DNA of 64,000 nucleotides from assembly GCA_009929695.1 (NCBI GenBank), contig RZZW01000007.1, positions 1-64,000 of the forward strand, given 5' to 3'. A program made the translations under genes and the position numbers. Within the stretch, counting starts at the first letter, position 1, and each line of letters begins with the position of its first letter. A model generated the notes under the pieces. That model saw only the letters and a list, made by a program, of their open reading frames with translations. It was not told the DNA's origin and did no database searches. Below, piece after piece: positions 44,315-51,802 of this stretch. Origin of the DNA: Clostridia bacterium. Its GTDB lineage: Bacteria > Bacillota > Clostridia > Oscillospirales > Ruminococcaceae.

Positions 44315-45037
44315 ATGATACAGGTTGAAAACTTAAAGCGTGTTTATAAAAAGCACGGGCAGACGGTCGGCCTGCTGGACGCAAGCTTCACTGTGCCAAA
44401 TGGGCAGATAGTGGGTGTGCTCGGCGTAAACGGCGCGGGAAAAACAACGCTTTTGCGCACGATGGCAGGCTTGCTTATGCCAAGCGGCGGCACGGCGCTA
44501 TTTGACGGCAAGTCCGCTCGCGAAATATACGCCCGAATGTCGTACATAACAGGCGAGGGCAGCTATATTTCGTGCTTGACTGTAGGGGAGTACGGCGAAT
44601 TTTTACGCGATGTACACCCCGCGTTTTCTCAGCAGCGCTACGATAAATTCTGCGAATTTCTAAAGCTCGATAAAAGTGATTTAATAAGCCGAATGTCAAC
44701 AGGTCAGCGCTCGCGCATAGAGGTCGCGGCGGGCTTTGCGAAAAAAGCCGACTATTATTTGCTCGACGAGCCGTTTCTCGGCAAAGATATCTTCGTGCGC
44801 CGCGACGTGCTTAAGCTGATAAGCGCAACCCTCGACGGCGGCGAAACAATTTTGCTGACAACCCACTATATAGAGGACATCGACGCCTTCATCGACCGCG
44901 CCATAATCATGAACGACGGCGTTATAGCCAAAGACATTGAAATGGACGAAATAAGGGCAAACGGCAGCAGCCTTGTAAAAGAAATGGCCGCCGCCTGCGG
45001 GTGGAACGAAGAAAGCTATCTTAAATTTGAGGAATAA
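44315..45037 (+). CDS. ABC transporter ATP-binding protein (YtrB-like)
   Basis: 240 aa. Walker A GVNGAGKTTLLR, then a signature that reads MSTGQRSRIEVAAGFAKKA (in place of LSGGQ), Walker B YYLLDEPFLGKD and the H-loop TTHYIEDID. The MSTGQ form is common in YtrB/BcrA-like exporters. Start ATG 44315 behind AAGGGGGCACAGCT. Energises the permease at 42084. Last gene before structured repeat B. Confidence 0.88.
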   Translation: MIQVENLKRVYKKHGQTVGLLDASFTVPNGQIVGVLGVNGAGKTTLLRTMAGLLMPSGGTALFDGKSAREIYARMSYITGEGSYISCLTVGEYGEFLRDVHPAFSQQRYDKFCEFLKLDKSDLISRMSTGQRSRIEVAAGFAKKADYYLLDEPFLGKDIFVRRDVLKLISATLDGGETILLTTHYIEDIDAFIDRAIIMNDGVIAKDIEMDEIRANGSSLVKEMAAACGWNEESYLKFEE

Positions 45038-45188
45038 AAAATAAAAGAAGATAGAAAAAAGAAGAAAGAAGAAGTAAGGAGTGATTGCTGGGGCAATCAC
45101 ATTCTAATGGGGTGTGCTATCCATTAGAATGTGACGCCCGCAGGCGTCACTCATTACTTCTTCTTTCTTCTGTCTTATTTCTTATTTT
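45038..45188. repeat. Structured repeat, purine/pyrimidine-arm family, copy B
   Basis: The clearest copy. Outer arms AGAAGAAAGAAGAAGTAA and TTACTTCTTCTTTCTTCT pair. Hairpin 1 GTGATTGC/GCAATCAC (45081-45100), hairpin 2 ATTCTAATGG/CCATTAGAAT (45101-45110 with 45121-45130), hairpin 3 GTGACGCC/GGCGTCAC (45131-45150). Between the convergent ABC ATPase and CarD-like genes. Confidence 0.9.
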
Positions 45189-45198
45189 AACTGCGTTA

Positions 45199-45729
45199 TT
45201 ACTCGCACTCTCCCGCGCCTCTGAGTCTATCCTCAATATAAGTCGGCACATCGGCTTTTTCTATGCCTAGCGCTGTTGCAAATTCGCCGTACAGCATTTC
45301 TTCTGTCTGCTTCATATAGTGCTCATCAACCTGACCGAATTTGCGGTTTTGCTGAACAGCATACTGCTTTTTGGCGTAGATGGACATTGATAATTCCACT
45401 AAATCTGCGCATTTGTGCGTGTTTGACGCCGCTTGATAATGCGCCTTAAGCTCCTGCATTTTGCTCGAGTGAAACGCTTTTGCATCCACTGACGGCATAG
45501 AGTCGATAAGGCGGTTTGCCTCGTCGGCTGAAATGACGGCGCGCATAAACACCTTTGGGTTTTCAACAGGCGCGTATATCACACCGTTTTGATAGACAGG
45601 CGAGAGAACATAATACTGTCGGCTTTCCTCCATGCCCTTGAGCGTGCTGCATTCCTTGGGCGTTGTGTACCCCTCAACGCGGCATACGCCTGTGTTGCCG
45701 TAAATAACTAAATCACCGATTTGAAACAT
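45199..45729 (-). CDS. CarD/CdnL-family RNA polymerase-binding regulator
   Basis: 176 aa. N-terminal CarD_CdnL_TRCF Tudor-like domain (MFQIGDLVIYGNTGVCRVEGYT, YYVLSPVYQNGVIYAPVEN), then a helical C-terminal domain (about 70-176; DLVELSMSIYAKKQYAVQQNRKFGQVDEHY, YGEFATALGI). CarD proteins bind the beta subunit and stabilise open promoter complexes. Start ATG 45729 behind AGGAGGCAGAGCA. Its leader carries a hairpin plus U-tract (45764-45809), suggesting attenuation. Confidence 0.9.
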   Translation of the reverse strand: MFQIGDLVIYGNTGVCRVEGYTTPKECSTLKGMEESRQYYVLSPVYQNGVIYAPVENPKVFMRAVISADEANRLIDSMPSVDAKAFHSSKMQELKAHYQAASNTHKCADLVELSMSIYAKKQYAVQQNRKFGQVDEHYMKQTEEMLYGEFATALGIEKADVPTYIEDRLRGAGECE

Positions 45730-45763
45730 TGCTCTGCCTCCTGTCGCATTAGCTGATAAATAG

Positions 45764-45825
45764 AAAAACGTGCGCTGACAACCGGACTTACGTTTGTCAA
45801 AACCGCACGCTGTATATATAGTATA
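45764..45825 (-). promoter_or_regulatory. Promoter and terminator-like leader hairpin of the CarD-like gene
   Basis: On the minus strand: TTACAA (-35, 45848-45843), 17 bases, TATACT (-10, 45825-45820), then CGTGCG and TGACAA arms (45809-45794) pairing with TTGTCA and CGCACG (45781-45769), directly followed by TTTTT (45768-45764). The structure begins at about the transcript 5' end and lies 35 bases before the coding start. Confidence 0.5.
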
Positions 45826-45943
45826 TCACAAATCAGGAGAAATTGTAAGCAAAATTTATATTATACCAAAACAATATGAATAAATACAATAGTTATTACA
45901 AAAAAAGTGATAGAATTTACACAATTTACATAAATTACATAAT

Positions 45944-46804
45944 TCAAATATTATCAAGCGCTGTCTGTGATGGATATTGCTCATAATATGCGGCTTTTGC
46001 CTGCTGCGCCTGCTGCTCGCCGCGCCCGCAACGGGGTTTTGTTAGCAGACAGCGCTTGCCGCAGCCGGTGCAGGTAAGCCCGCTCATGTAATCTTCAAGC
46101 GTCACTGTCGCTTGCACCGTCTCGCTCTGCGCTGCTATCTCGCCGCTGTCGGCTGACTGCGCGTCGCTCTCGTCCTTTACAATCTGCGCGGCGCTTGAGG
46201 CGGGCTCGCTTGAGTTCTCTATTACAATCTGCGGCGTGCTTTGCGCCGTTGTCGCAAATGTTCTCTGCTTTAAAAGCGGCGATACGTACAGATACGCAAA
46301 GGCGAATATCGCACAGCCGAGCGCAAACTCAACAAAGCATCGGCGCACAGCCACAGACGCGCGCGGCGCAAGCATCGCCTTAACGGCATTAACAAGATAT
46401 TTCGCGTGCATAAGCAGGTGCACGCCCATAACGCCGATGCCGATATATGCCGAAAGATGATGTGCCGTCGACGCAAGCTCAGCGCCAAACGGCAGCGTTA
46501 TGCTGAAAATCACCTGTGAAATGAGCACGCTCGTCATAAGCAAAACAACAATGCACACGGCAAGCAGCCCGTCGAGCGCGAGCAAAAGCTTTATTCGCAA
46601 GGGCGCTTCGGCAGCGCCGCTTTTTTCAAGCAGAGCCTTTATAACGCGCGCGTTTAGCAGCAAATGTGCCACAAACATCGCAAAGAGCAGCATTCCGCCC
46701 ACCTCGTGAAACACGATGCCCGTCTGCGGCAAAAATGTCAGCACACAAAATAAAACAGTCATGGCGGCGTCGAGCAAAATTTTAAATATATTTTTAGATT
46801 TCAT
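45944..46804 (-). CDS. DUF4405-like membrane cytochrome with C-terminal Cys cluster
   Basis: 286 aa. About five helices; His residues in FHEVGGMLLFAMFVAHLLLNA and STAHHLSAYIGIGVMGVHLLMHAKYL are spaced on helices as in di-haem b-type membrane domains (DUF4405). A Ser/Ala/Glu-rich linker leads to a terminal CTGCGKRCLLTKPRC motif (CxxCxxxCxxxxxxC), which could bind an Fe-S cluster or other metal. The C-terminal side would face the cytoplasm or outside depending on helix count. Likely electron transfer across or at the membrane; partner unknown. Start ATG 46804; upstream AGGGGGGTTTCTTT. Confidence 0.7.
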   Translation of the reverse strand: MKSKNIFKILLDAAMTVLFCVLTFLPQTGIVFHEVGGMLLFAMFVAHLLLNARVIKALLEKSGAAEAPLRIKLLLALDGLLAVCIVVLLMTSVLISQVIFSITLPFGAELASTAHHLSAYIGIGVMGVHLLMHAKYLVNAVKAMLAPRASVAVRRCFVEFALGCAIFAFAYLYVSPLLKQRTFATTAQSTPQIVIENSSEPASSAAQIVKDESDAQSADSGEIAAQSETVQATVTLEDYMSGLTCTGCGKRCLLTKPRCGRGEQQAQQAKAAYYEQYPSQTALDNI

Positions 46805-46958
46805 AAAGAAACCCCCCTACTTTTTTCATTAAATACAGTTTAATCTATAATGAGAAAAAGCGGGTGTTCAAATGATAAAATAATTGTGAAAATGGATTTT
46901 GCTTGTATGCAGCGCGGTAAAGTGTTAAACTATAAAAAAACGTATTGGGTGTGGAAAT

Positions 46959-48152
46959 ATGATTTCAAGGGAAACTAAAAAAGCAATGAACGACAGCTCG
47001 GCTATACGCAGCCTGTTTGTGGCAGGGCAGCAGCTTGCCGAGAAATACGGCGCGGAAAACGTGTACGATTTCAGCCTCGGCAACCCCGTCACGCCTGTGC
47101 CCGAATGCTTTACAGCGGCGCTGCGCAGGCTCATCGACACCGAAACAAGCCTTTCGCTTCACGGCTATACAAATAATGCCGGCTATATCGAGGTGCGCGA
47201 TAAGGTCGCGAAAAACCTCAATAAACGCTTCGGAACAGACTTTTCAGCCAACGAAATAGTGATGACAGTCGGCGCGGCGGGCGCGCTCAACGTCGCAATG
47301 AAGGCGCTTCTCGACCCGGGCGACGAGGTTATCGTTTTTGCGCCGTATTTTTCCGAATATCGCGGCTACGTGCACAACAGCGGCGGCGTTGTCGTCGAGG
47401 TCAAGCCCGACGCGTCGACGTTCTTGCCTGATATGGACGAGCTTCGCGCAAAAATAACCGCAAAAACAAAAGCCCTCATCATAAATAACCCCGTCAATCC
47501 GTCGGGCGTTATATACGGTGAGGACACTGTGAAAAGCATTGCCGCGCTGCTTTGCGAAAAGGAAAAGGAGTACGGCCACGAAATTTATATCATCTCCGAC
47601 GAGCCCTACCGCGAGCTTGTCTACGACGGCAAAAAAGTGCCGTTTTTGACGCTCTATTACCCGCACACGATAGTCGGCTACTCGTTTAGCAAGTCGATGT
47701 CCGTGCCGGGCGAGCGAATCGGGTATCTTGCGGTGTCGAATAAAATTGAAGATTTAAGCGAAATGATGGCCGCGCTGACGTTTGCAAACCGTTCGCTCGG
47801 CTTTGTAAACGCTCCGTCGCTGCTTCAAAAAGCGGTCGCCGAATGTCTCGACGCGCCTGTGAATGTCGAATTTTACGACAAAAACCGCCGTATGCTCTAC
47901 GACGGCTTAACAAAGCTCGGCTTTGAGTGCATCTACCCCGAGGGCGCGTTTTACATGCTGGTAAAAAGCCCAATCGCCGACGATAAAGCGTTTTCCGACT
48001 ACGCAAGAGATAACCACCGCTTGCTGCTCGTGAGCTGCACCACATTCTCCTACCCAGGCTACGTCCGCCTAGCCTACTGCGTCCAGCCCGACATGATACA
48101 GCGCTCGTTTAAGGAGTTTGAGAAGCTTGCGGAGCACTATAAATTGAAATAA
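46959..48152 (+). CDS. Pyridoxal phosphate-dependent class I/II aminotransferase
   Basis: 397 aa. AAT_I fold: VYDFSLGNPVTPVPECF, MTVGAAGALNVAMKALLDPGDEVIVFAPYFSEY, NNPVNPSGVIY, ISDEPYREL and the PLP Lys in VGYSFSKSMSVPGERIGYLAVS, with substrate Arg in YVRLAYCV. Exact amino acid unknown; Asp- or aromatic-type are both possible. Ribosome site is weak (TGGGTGTGGAAAT). Single gene, followed by structured repeat C. Confidence 0.9.
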   Translation: MISRETKKAMNDSSAIRSLFVAGQQLAEKYGAENVYDFSLGNPVTPVPECFTAALRRLIDTETSLSLHGYTNNAGYIEVRDKVAKNLNKRFGTDFSANEIVMTVGAAGALNVAMKALLDPGDEVIVFAPYFSEYRGYVHNSGGVVVEVKPDASTFLPDMDELRAKITAKTKALIINNPVNPSGVIYGEDTVKSIAALLCEKEKEYGHEIYIISDEPYRELVYDGKKVPFLTLYYPHTIVGYSFSKSMSVPGERIGYLAVSNKIEDLSEMMAALTFANRSLGFVNAPSLLQKAVAECLDAPVNVEFYDKNRRMLYDGLTKLGFECIYPEGAFYMLVKSPIADDKAFSDYARDNHRLLLVSCTTFSYPGYVRLAYCVQPDMIQRSFKEFEKLAEHYKLK

Positions 48153-48262
48153 GAAATAGGATAGAAGAAAGAATAAGTAAGGTGCGCTATCCATTAGAAT
48201 GTGAAACCCGCAGGTTTCGCTCCTTACTTTTTCTTTCTTCTTTTTTCTATCTTCTTTATAAA
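48149..48262. repeat. Structured repeat, copy C (hairpin 1 lost)
   Basis: Arms AAGAAATAGGATAGAAGAAAG...AAGTAAGG and CTCCTTACTTTTTCTTTC...CTATCTTCTT. Only the right half of hairpin 2 (CCATTAGAAT, 48191-48200) and hairpin 3 GTGAAACC/GGTTTCGC (48201-48220) remain. Between convergent aminotransferase and MBL genes. Confidence 0.8.
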
Positions 48263-49059
48263 TTTATCTCATCCAAATCATCCGGCACAAATATTCCTCC
48301 GCTGAAATAATTTTTTGCTTCGGCGGTGTAATTTTTCTTGCGGTTTGCGAGGTCGCTTTCTTCGGTGTGCCACAGGACTATGTTTTGCACGTTTAGGCGC
48401 TCGGCTAGTTCGGCGGCGTCTTTGGCTGTTGAGTGGTGCTTTTCGCAGGGCTTGAATTTATCCGCCTGCGCGTAAAGGCAAAAGGCTTCGCAAAGCAGCC
48501 AATGAGCGTTTTGTACATATTTTTCGCAGTGCGGCGCAACAGGCTCGTCGCCCATAAACGCAAGCGTTTTGCCGTCGGGCAGCTCCATTTTATACCCAAA
48601 CTGCCGCGCCTTAGTTGAGCCTATGTCGAAAAATGTCGTTTTGCACCCCGCGATTTTAAGCGTTTCGCCGTCCGCTACCGCCTTAAAAATTATGCGTTTG
48701 TCAAACAGTGCAGTCATCTTTTTTTGCAGCGTAAAATTGCACATAGCGCGGATTTTTTCGACAAGCCCATCGTGGCAGTACACCGTGAAATTGCCGTCGT
48801 ATTTGTCCGCGAGCATAGCCGTAGCTATCGCGCGCAGCATCCACACAGCGCCTAAGATATGGTCGCAGTGCTCGTGCGTTATAAACATCTCGTGTATGCT
48901 TGTCCGCTTTATATCCGCCGCGTCAAGCTGCTTAAATATTCCGTTGCCGCCCCCGCAGTCGGTCAAAAAATCCATGCTGTTAAGCCGCAGCACAAAGCAC
49001 GTGTTGTAGCATTTCGACACCATCGCGTTGCCTGTGCCAAGCACAATAAGCTTTTGCAA
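48256..49059 (-). CDS. MBL-fold metallo-hydrolase
   Basis: 267 aa. Metal-binding THEHCDHILGAVWML (HxHxDH), further His in VAPHCEK and DWHTEE-like LWHTEESD, and FMGDEPV. Similar to ribonuclease Z-like/phosphodiesterase MBL proteins; substrate unknown. Start is probably TTG 49059, placed by GGGGGTATTATT and the conserved MQKLIVLGTGNA-like beginning; upstream in-frame residues come from repeat D and are not coding. Confidence 0.8.
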   Translation of the reverse strand: MQKLIVLGTGNAMVSKCYNTCFVLRLNSMDFLTDCGGGNGIFKQLDAADIKRTSIHEMFITHEHCDHILGAVWMLRAIATAMLADKYDGNFTVYCHDGLVEKIRAMCNFTLQKKMTALFDKRIIFKAVADGETLKIAGCKTTFFDIGSTKARQFGYKMELPDGKTLAFMGDEPVAPHCEKYVQNAHWLLCEAFCLYAQADKFKPCEKHHSTAKDAAELAERLNVQNIVLWHTEESDLANRKKNYTAEAKNYFSGGIFVPDDLDEINL

Positions 49060-49082
49060 AATAATACCCCCATAAATAAAAG

Positions 49083-49326
49083 GGGCTGTAAAAAAAGAAA
49101 AAAGAAGGGAGAAGAAAGAAAAAGTATGGAGTGATTGCGGAGCAATCACATTAAAACAGCTTGTGGCACATTAAAAAATGCTGAAAGAACAACATTTTTT
49201 AGTAAATATAAATATTTAAAGCTTTAAGTAAGCTTATAGATATCCGTAAGCTGCTAAAATGTGGCGCTATTGCGCCACTCATCAACTTTTCTTTCTTCTT
49301 TTTTCTCTTTTCTTTTTTACAGCCCG
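49083..49326. repeat. Structured repeat, copy D (long central insert)
   Basis: Outer stem extends to GGGCTGTAAAAAA/TTTTTTACAGCCC. Hairpin 1 GTGATTGC/GCAATCAC (49131-49149); hairpin 3 GTGGCGC/GCGCCAC (49261-49278). Hairpin 2 is replaced by about 110 bases with its own AT-rich inverted repeats. Fills most of the 315-base gap between the MBL and glycerate kinase genes, both on the minus strand. Confidence 0.8.
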
Positions 49327-49374
49327 CCGTTTTCTGTAAAATTATATCAAATAAATCGCGAGATATCAAGCGTT

Positions 49375-50505
49375 TTATCCGCGCGCTTTCCACAGCCGCA
49401 AAACGTCGCCTATTGTCGCTTCAAGAGTCTGTGTGCATTTTAGGCGCGCTGTCTCAAACGGCTCCGGGCGGCGGTTTGTGCTGAAAATTGCGCTCACGCC
49501 CATGTCGTATGCGCCCTCCGCGCCGGGCTCTATGCAGCCGACTATGGCGACGACGGGTACGCCGCGCTTTGCTGCACGCCCCGCAACGCCTACGACGACT
49601 TTGCCGTGCAAGCTCTGCTCGTCAATTCGCCCCTCGCCTGTAAAAACCACGTCCGCGCCGTCGAGCATTTCGTCGTAGCCCACAACGTCAAGCACCGCGT
49701 CGATGCCCTGCTTTAATTCGCCACCGAGAAACGCCACAACTCCCGCGCCCATGCCGCCCGCTGCGCCTGCGCCGCGAATATGAGCCGTCTTTTTGCCTAA
49801 ATCTTTTTCGACAATTTCGGCAATATGCGCAAGCCCCGCGTCAAGTCGCTTAACCATTTCAGCGTCCGCGCCCTTTTGCGGGCCAAACATATACGCCGCG
49901 CCCGTCTCGCCGCAAAGCGGGTTGTCGATGTCGCACATTGCGGTTATTTTACAGCTTTTTAACAGCGGATTTGCGCCTTTTGTGTCAATGTGCTTAACAA
50001 GCCCCATTTTGCCGCCCGCCATTGATAAAATATTTCCGTTTTCGTCGTAAAATTTCACGCCGAGCGCCTCTGCCATGCCTGTGCCGCAGTCGTTTGTGCA
50101 GCTTCCACCAAGCCCTAGCAAAATTTCCGTGCAGCCGTTTTCCATAGCGTGCGCTATCATCGCGCCCACGCCGTAGGTGCTCGTCAGCTCGGGGTTTTCG
50201 CGCCCTTCCACCTGCGGCAAGCCGGCGCACATCGCCATTTCGATGATGGCTGTGTCGCCGCGCCTTGCGTAGTAAACGTCGCACGGCTCGCCGAATGGGT
50301 CGGCTGACTGCATCGCAATTTTTTCGCAGTCGGGCAGCGCGTAAAGAAAGCAGTCGACAGTGCCCTCGCCGCCGTCGGCGACAGGCACAGCCTTAACCTC
50401 ACACTGGGGAAAATGCTGCGCGAGCTGCTTTTTGTAAATTTCACATATCTGGGTAGCGCTCATTGTCCCCTTGAATGAATCGGGAATGACCAGACACTTT
50501 TTCAT
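49375..50505 (-). CDS. garK: Glycerate kinase
   Basis: 376 aa, usual length of the GarK/GlxK family. Begins KCLVIPDSFKGTMSATQICE; contains VPVADGGEGTVDCF, ILLGLGGSCTNDCGTGMAEALG, GAGAAGGMGAGVVAFLGG and VFTGEGRIDEQSLHGKV. Phosphorylates D-glycerate (to 2-phosphoglycerate in this family). Start ATG 50505 with AGAGAGG. Downstream partner of the tartronate semialdehyde reductase gene, 85 bases apart; together they feed glucarate/galactarate or glyoxylate carbon to glycolysis. Confidence 0.93.
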   Translation of the reverse strand: MKKCLVIPDSFKGTMSATQICEIYKKQLAQHFPQCEVKAVPVADGGEGTVDCFLYALPDCEKIAMQSADPFGEPCDVYYARRGDTAIIEMAMCAGLPQVEGRENPELTSTYGVGAMIAHAMENGCTEILLGLGGSCTNDCGTGMAEALGVKFYDENGNILSMAGGKMGLVKHIDTKGANPLLKSCKITAMCDIDNPLCGETGAAYMFGPQKGADAEMVKRLDAGLAHIAEIVEKDLGKKTAHIRGAGAAGGMGAGVVAFLGGELKQGIDAVLDVVGYDEMLDGADVVFTGEGRIDEQSLHGKVVVGVAGRAAKRGVPVVAIVGCIEPGAEGAYDMGVSAIFSTNRRPEPFETARLKCTQTLEATIGDVLRLWKARG

Positions 50506-50590
50506 AAGAAAACCTCTCTTGTGTTTTTTGAAAAAGGGCACCCAATGGGAAAACGCCCGATTGAATGCCCTTATATTTTATATGTATGAA

Positions 50591-51472
50591 TTAGCGGCCG
50601 ATTTTAATGCCTGTGAGGTGCTCGTAATATTTTGCGATGGCGCTGTGGTCGTTGCTGCCGCAGTCGTTGTTATGCAGCCACTGCAAAATCTCCTGAACCT
50701 CTGCCGTCATGGGCACAGGTGCGCCGACGGTGTGTGCGCAGTCAAGTGCATTGTTGAGGTCTTTGATGTGAAGGTCAATCTTGAAGCCGGGCTTGTCGTT
50801 GCCCTCGAGCATCATCGGGCCTTTCGCGTTCATAACTGTGCTGCCTGCAAGGCCGCCCTTGATTGCCTGAAATACGAGCTCGGGGTCAACGCCAGCCTTT
50901 TGTGCAAGCGTGAAAGCCTCGGCGACTGCCTGAATGTTGCACGCGACGATTATCTGATTTGCAAGCTTTGTCGTGTTGCCCGCGCCAACCTCGCCGCAGC
51001 GAACGACAGACGCGCCCATTGTCTCAAGCAGAGATTTGTATTTGTCGAAAATCTCCTGCTTGCCGCCAACCATGAACGAAAGTGTGCCGTCGACAGCCTT
51101 AGGCTCGCCGCCGGAAACCGGAGCGTCAAGCATTTCAACGCCTTTTTCGGCAAGTGCCGCGGCAACTTCCTTGCTTGCGACAGGGTTGATGCTGCTCATG
51201 TCGATGAACACAGCGCCGTTTTGCATGTAGTTTGCAACGCCGTTTTCACCTAGCATAACTGCTTTGACGTGAGGAGAGTTCGGCAGCATTGTCAAAACAA
51301 CGTCACAGGTTTTGCCTATTTCTTCGTTTGACGCCGTCTTTGCGCCCGCAGCGCAAACCTCTTCGACAGACGCTTTGTTAAGGTCGCTCACAGTGAGGTC
51401 ATAGCCAGCTTTAAGCATGTTTTTTGCCATGGGCTTGCCCATAATTCCAAGACCGATAAGTCCAACTTTCAT
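50591..51472 (-). CDS. garR: 2-hydroxy-3-oxopropionate (tartronate semialdehyde) reductase
   Basis: 293 aa. Beta-hydroxyacid dehydrogenase: NAD-binding VGLIGLGIMGKPMAKNMLKAG, substrate signature FIDMSSINPVASKEV, LDAPVSGGEPKAVDGTLSFMVGG and the catalytic Lys in GNTTKLANQIIVA. The SGGEPKA form is characteristic of GarR/GlxR. Reduces tartronate semialdehyde to D-glycerate, used by the next gene. Ribosome site AGGTAATTTT before ATG 51472. Upstream regulator at 51803 is a likely controller. Confidence 0.9.
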   Translation of the reverse strand: MKVGLIGLGIMGKPMAKNMLKAGYDLTVSDLNKASVEEVCAAGAKTASNEEIGKTCDVVLTMLPNSPHVKAVMLGENGVANYMQNGAVFIDMSSINPVASKEVAAALAEKGVEMLDAPVSGGEPKAVDGTLSFMVGGKQEIFDKYKSLLETMGASVVRCGEVGAGNTTKLANQIIVACNIQAVAEAFTLAQKAGVDPELVFQAIKGGLAGSTVMNAKGPMMLEGNDKPGFKIDLHIKDLNNALDCAHTVGAPVPMTAEVQEILQWLHNNDCGSNDHSAIAKYYEHLTGIKIGR

Positions 51473-51666
51473 AATAAAATTACCTCCAAATATCCTTTTC
51501 GCGGCACAGCCGCTTACTTACGGTTATAAGTATATAAATATTTGAAAGCAAGTTCAATTCGCAAAACGCCAAAAGCAAATACCCCTTTTTGGAGCATTGC
51601 GCAGTGTTGCAGAATGTGAAATAAATATTGCAAAATAAATGGATTAGGTTTCAATTGTATTCAATG

Positions 51667-51801
51667 AAAAGTGAAAAATGGAGAATGAAAAATTAAGGAG
51701 TGATTGCTGCAGCAATCACATTTTAATGGTTTAAGCAATTCATTATTGTGGCGCGAAGCGACACACCTTAATTCTTCATTTTTCACTTTTTATTTTTCAC
51801 T
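51667..51801. repeat. Structured repeat, copy E (diverged arms)
   Basis: Arms AGTGAAAAATGGAGAATGAA...AATTAAGGAGT and ACACCTTAATTCTTCATTTTTCACTTTT: different from the GA-rich arms of other copies but still complementary. Hairpin 1 TGATTGC/GCAATCA (about 51711-51728); hairpin 3 GTGGCGC/GCGACAC. Sits in the 330-base gap upstream of garR; the remainder of the gap (51473-51660) has no gene. Confidence 0.75.
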
Positions 51802-51802
51802 A

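Noticed and set aside
49083-49443. Short frames within the GA/CT-rich repeat elements
   Set aside because: They lie in structured repeats, have low-complexity products and no ribosome sites.
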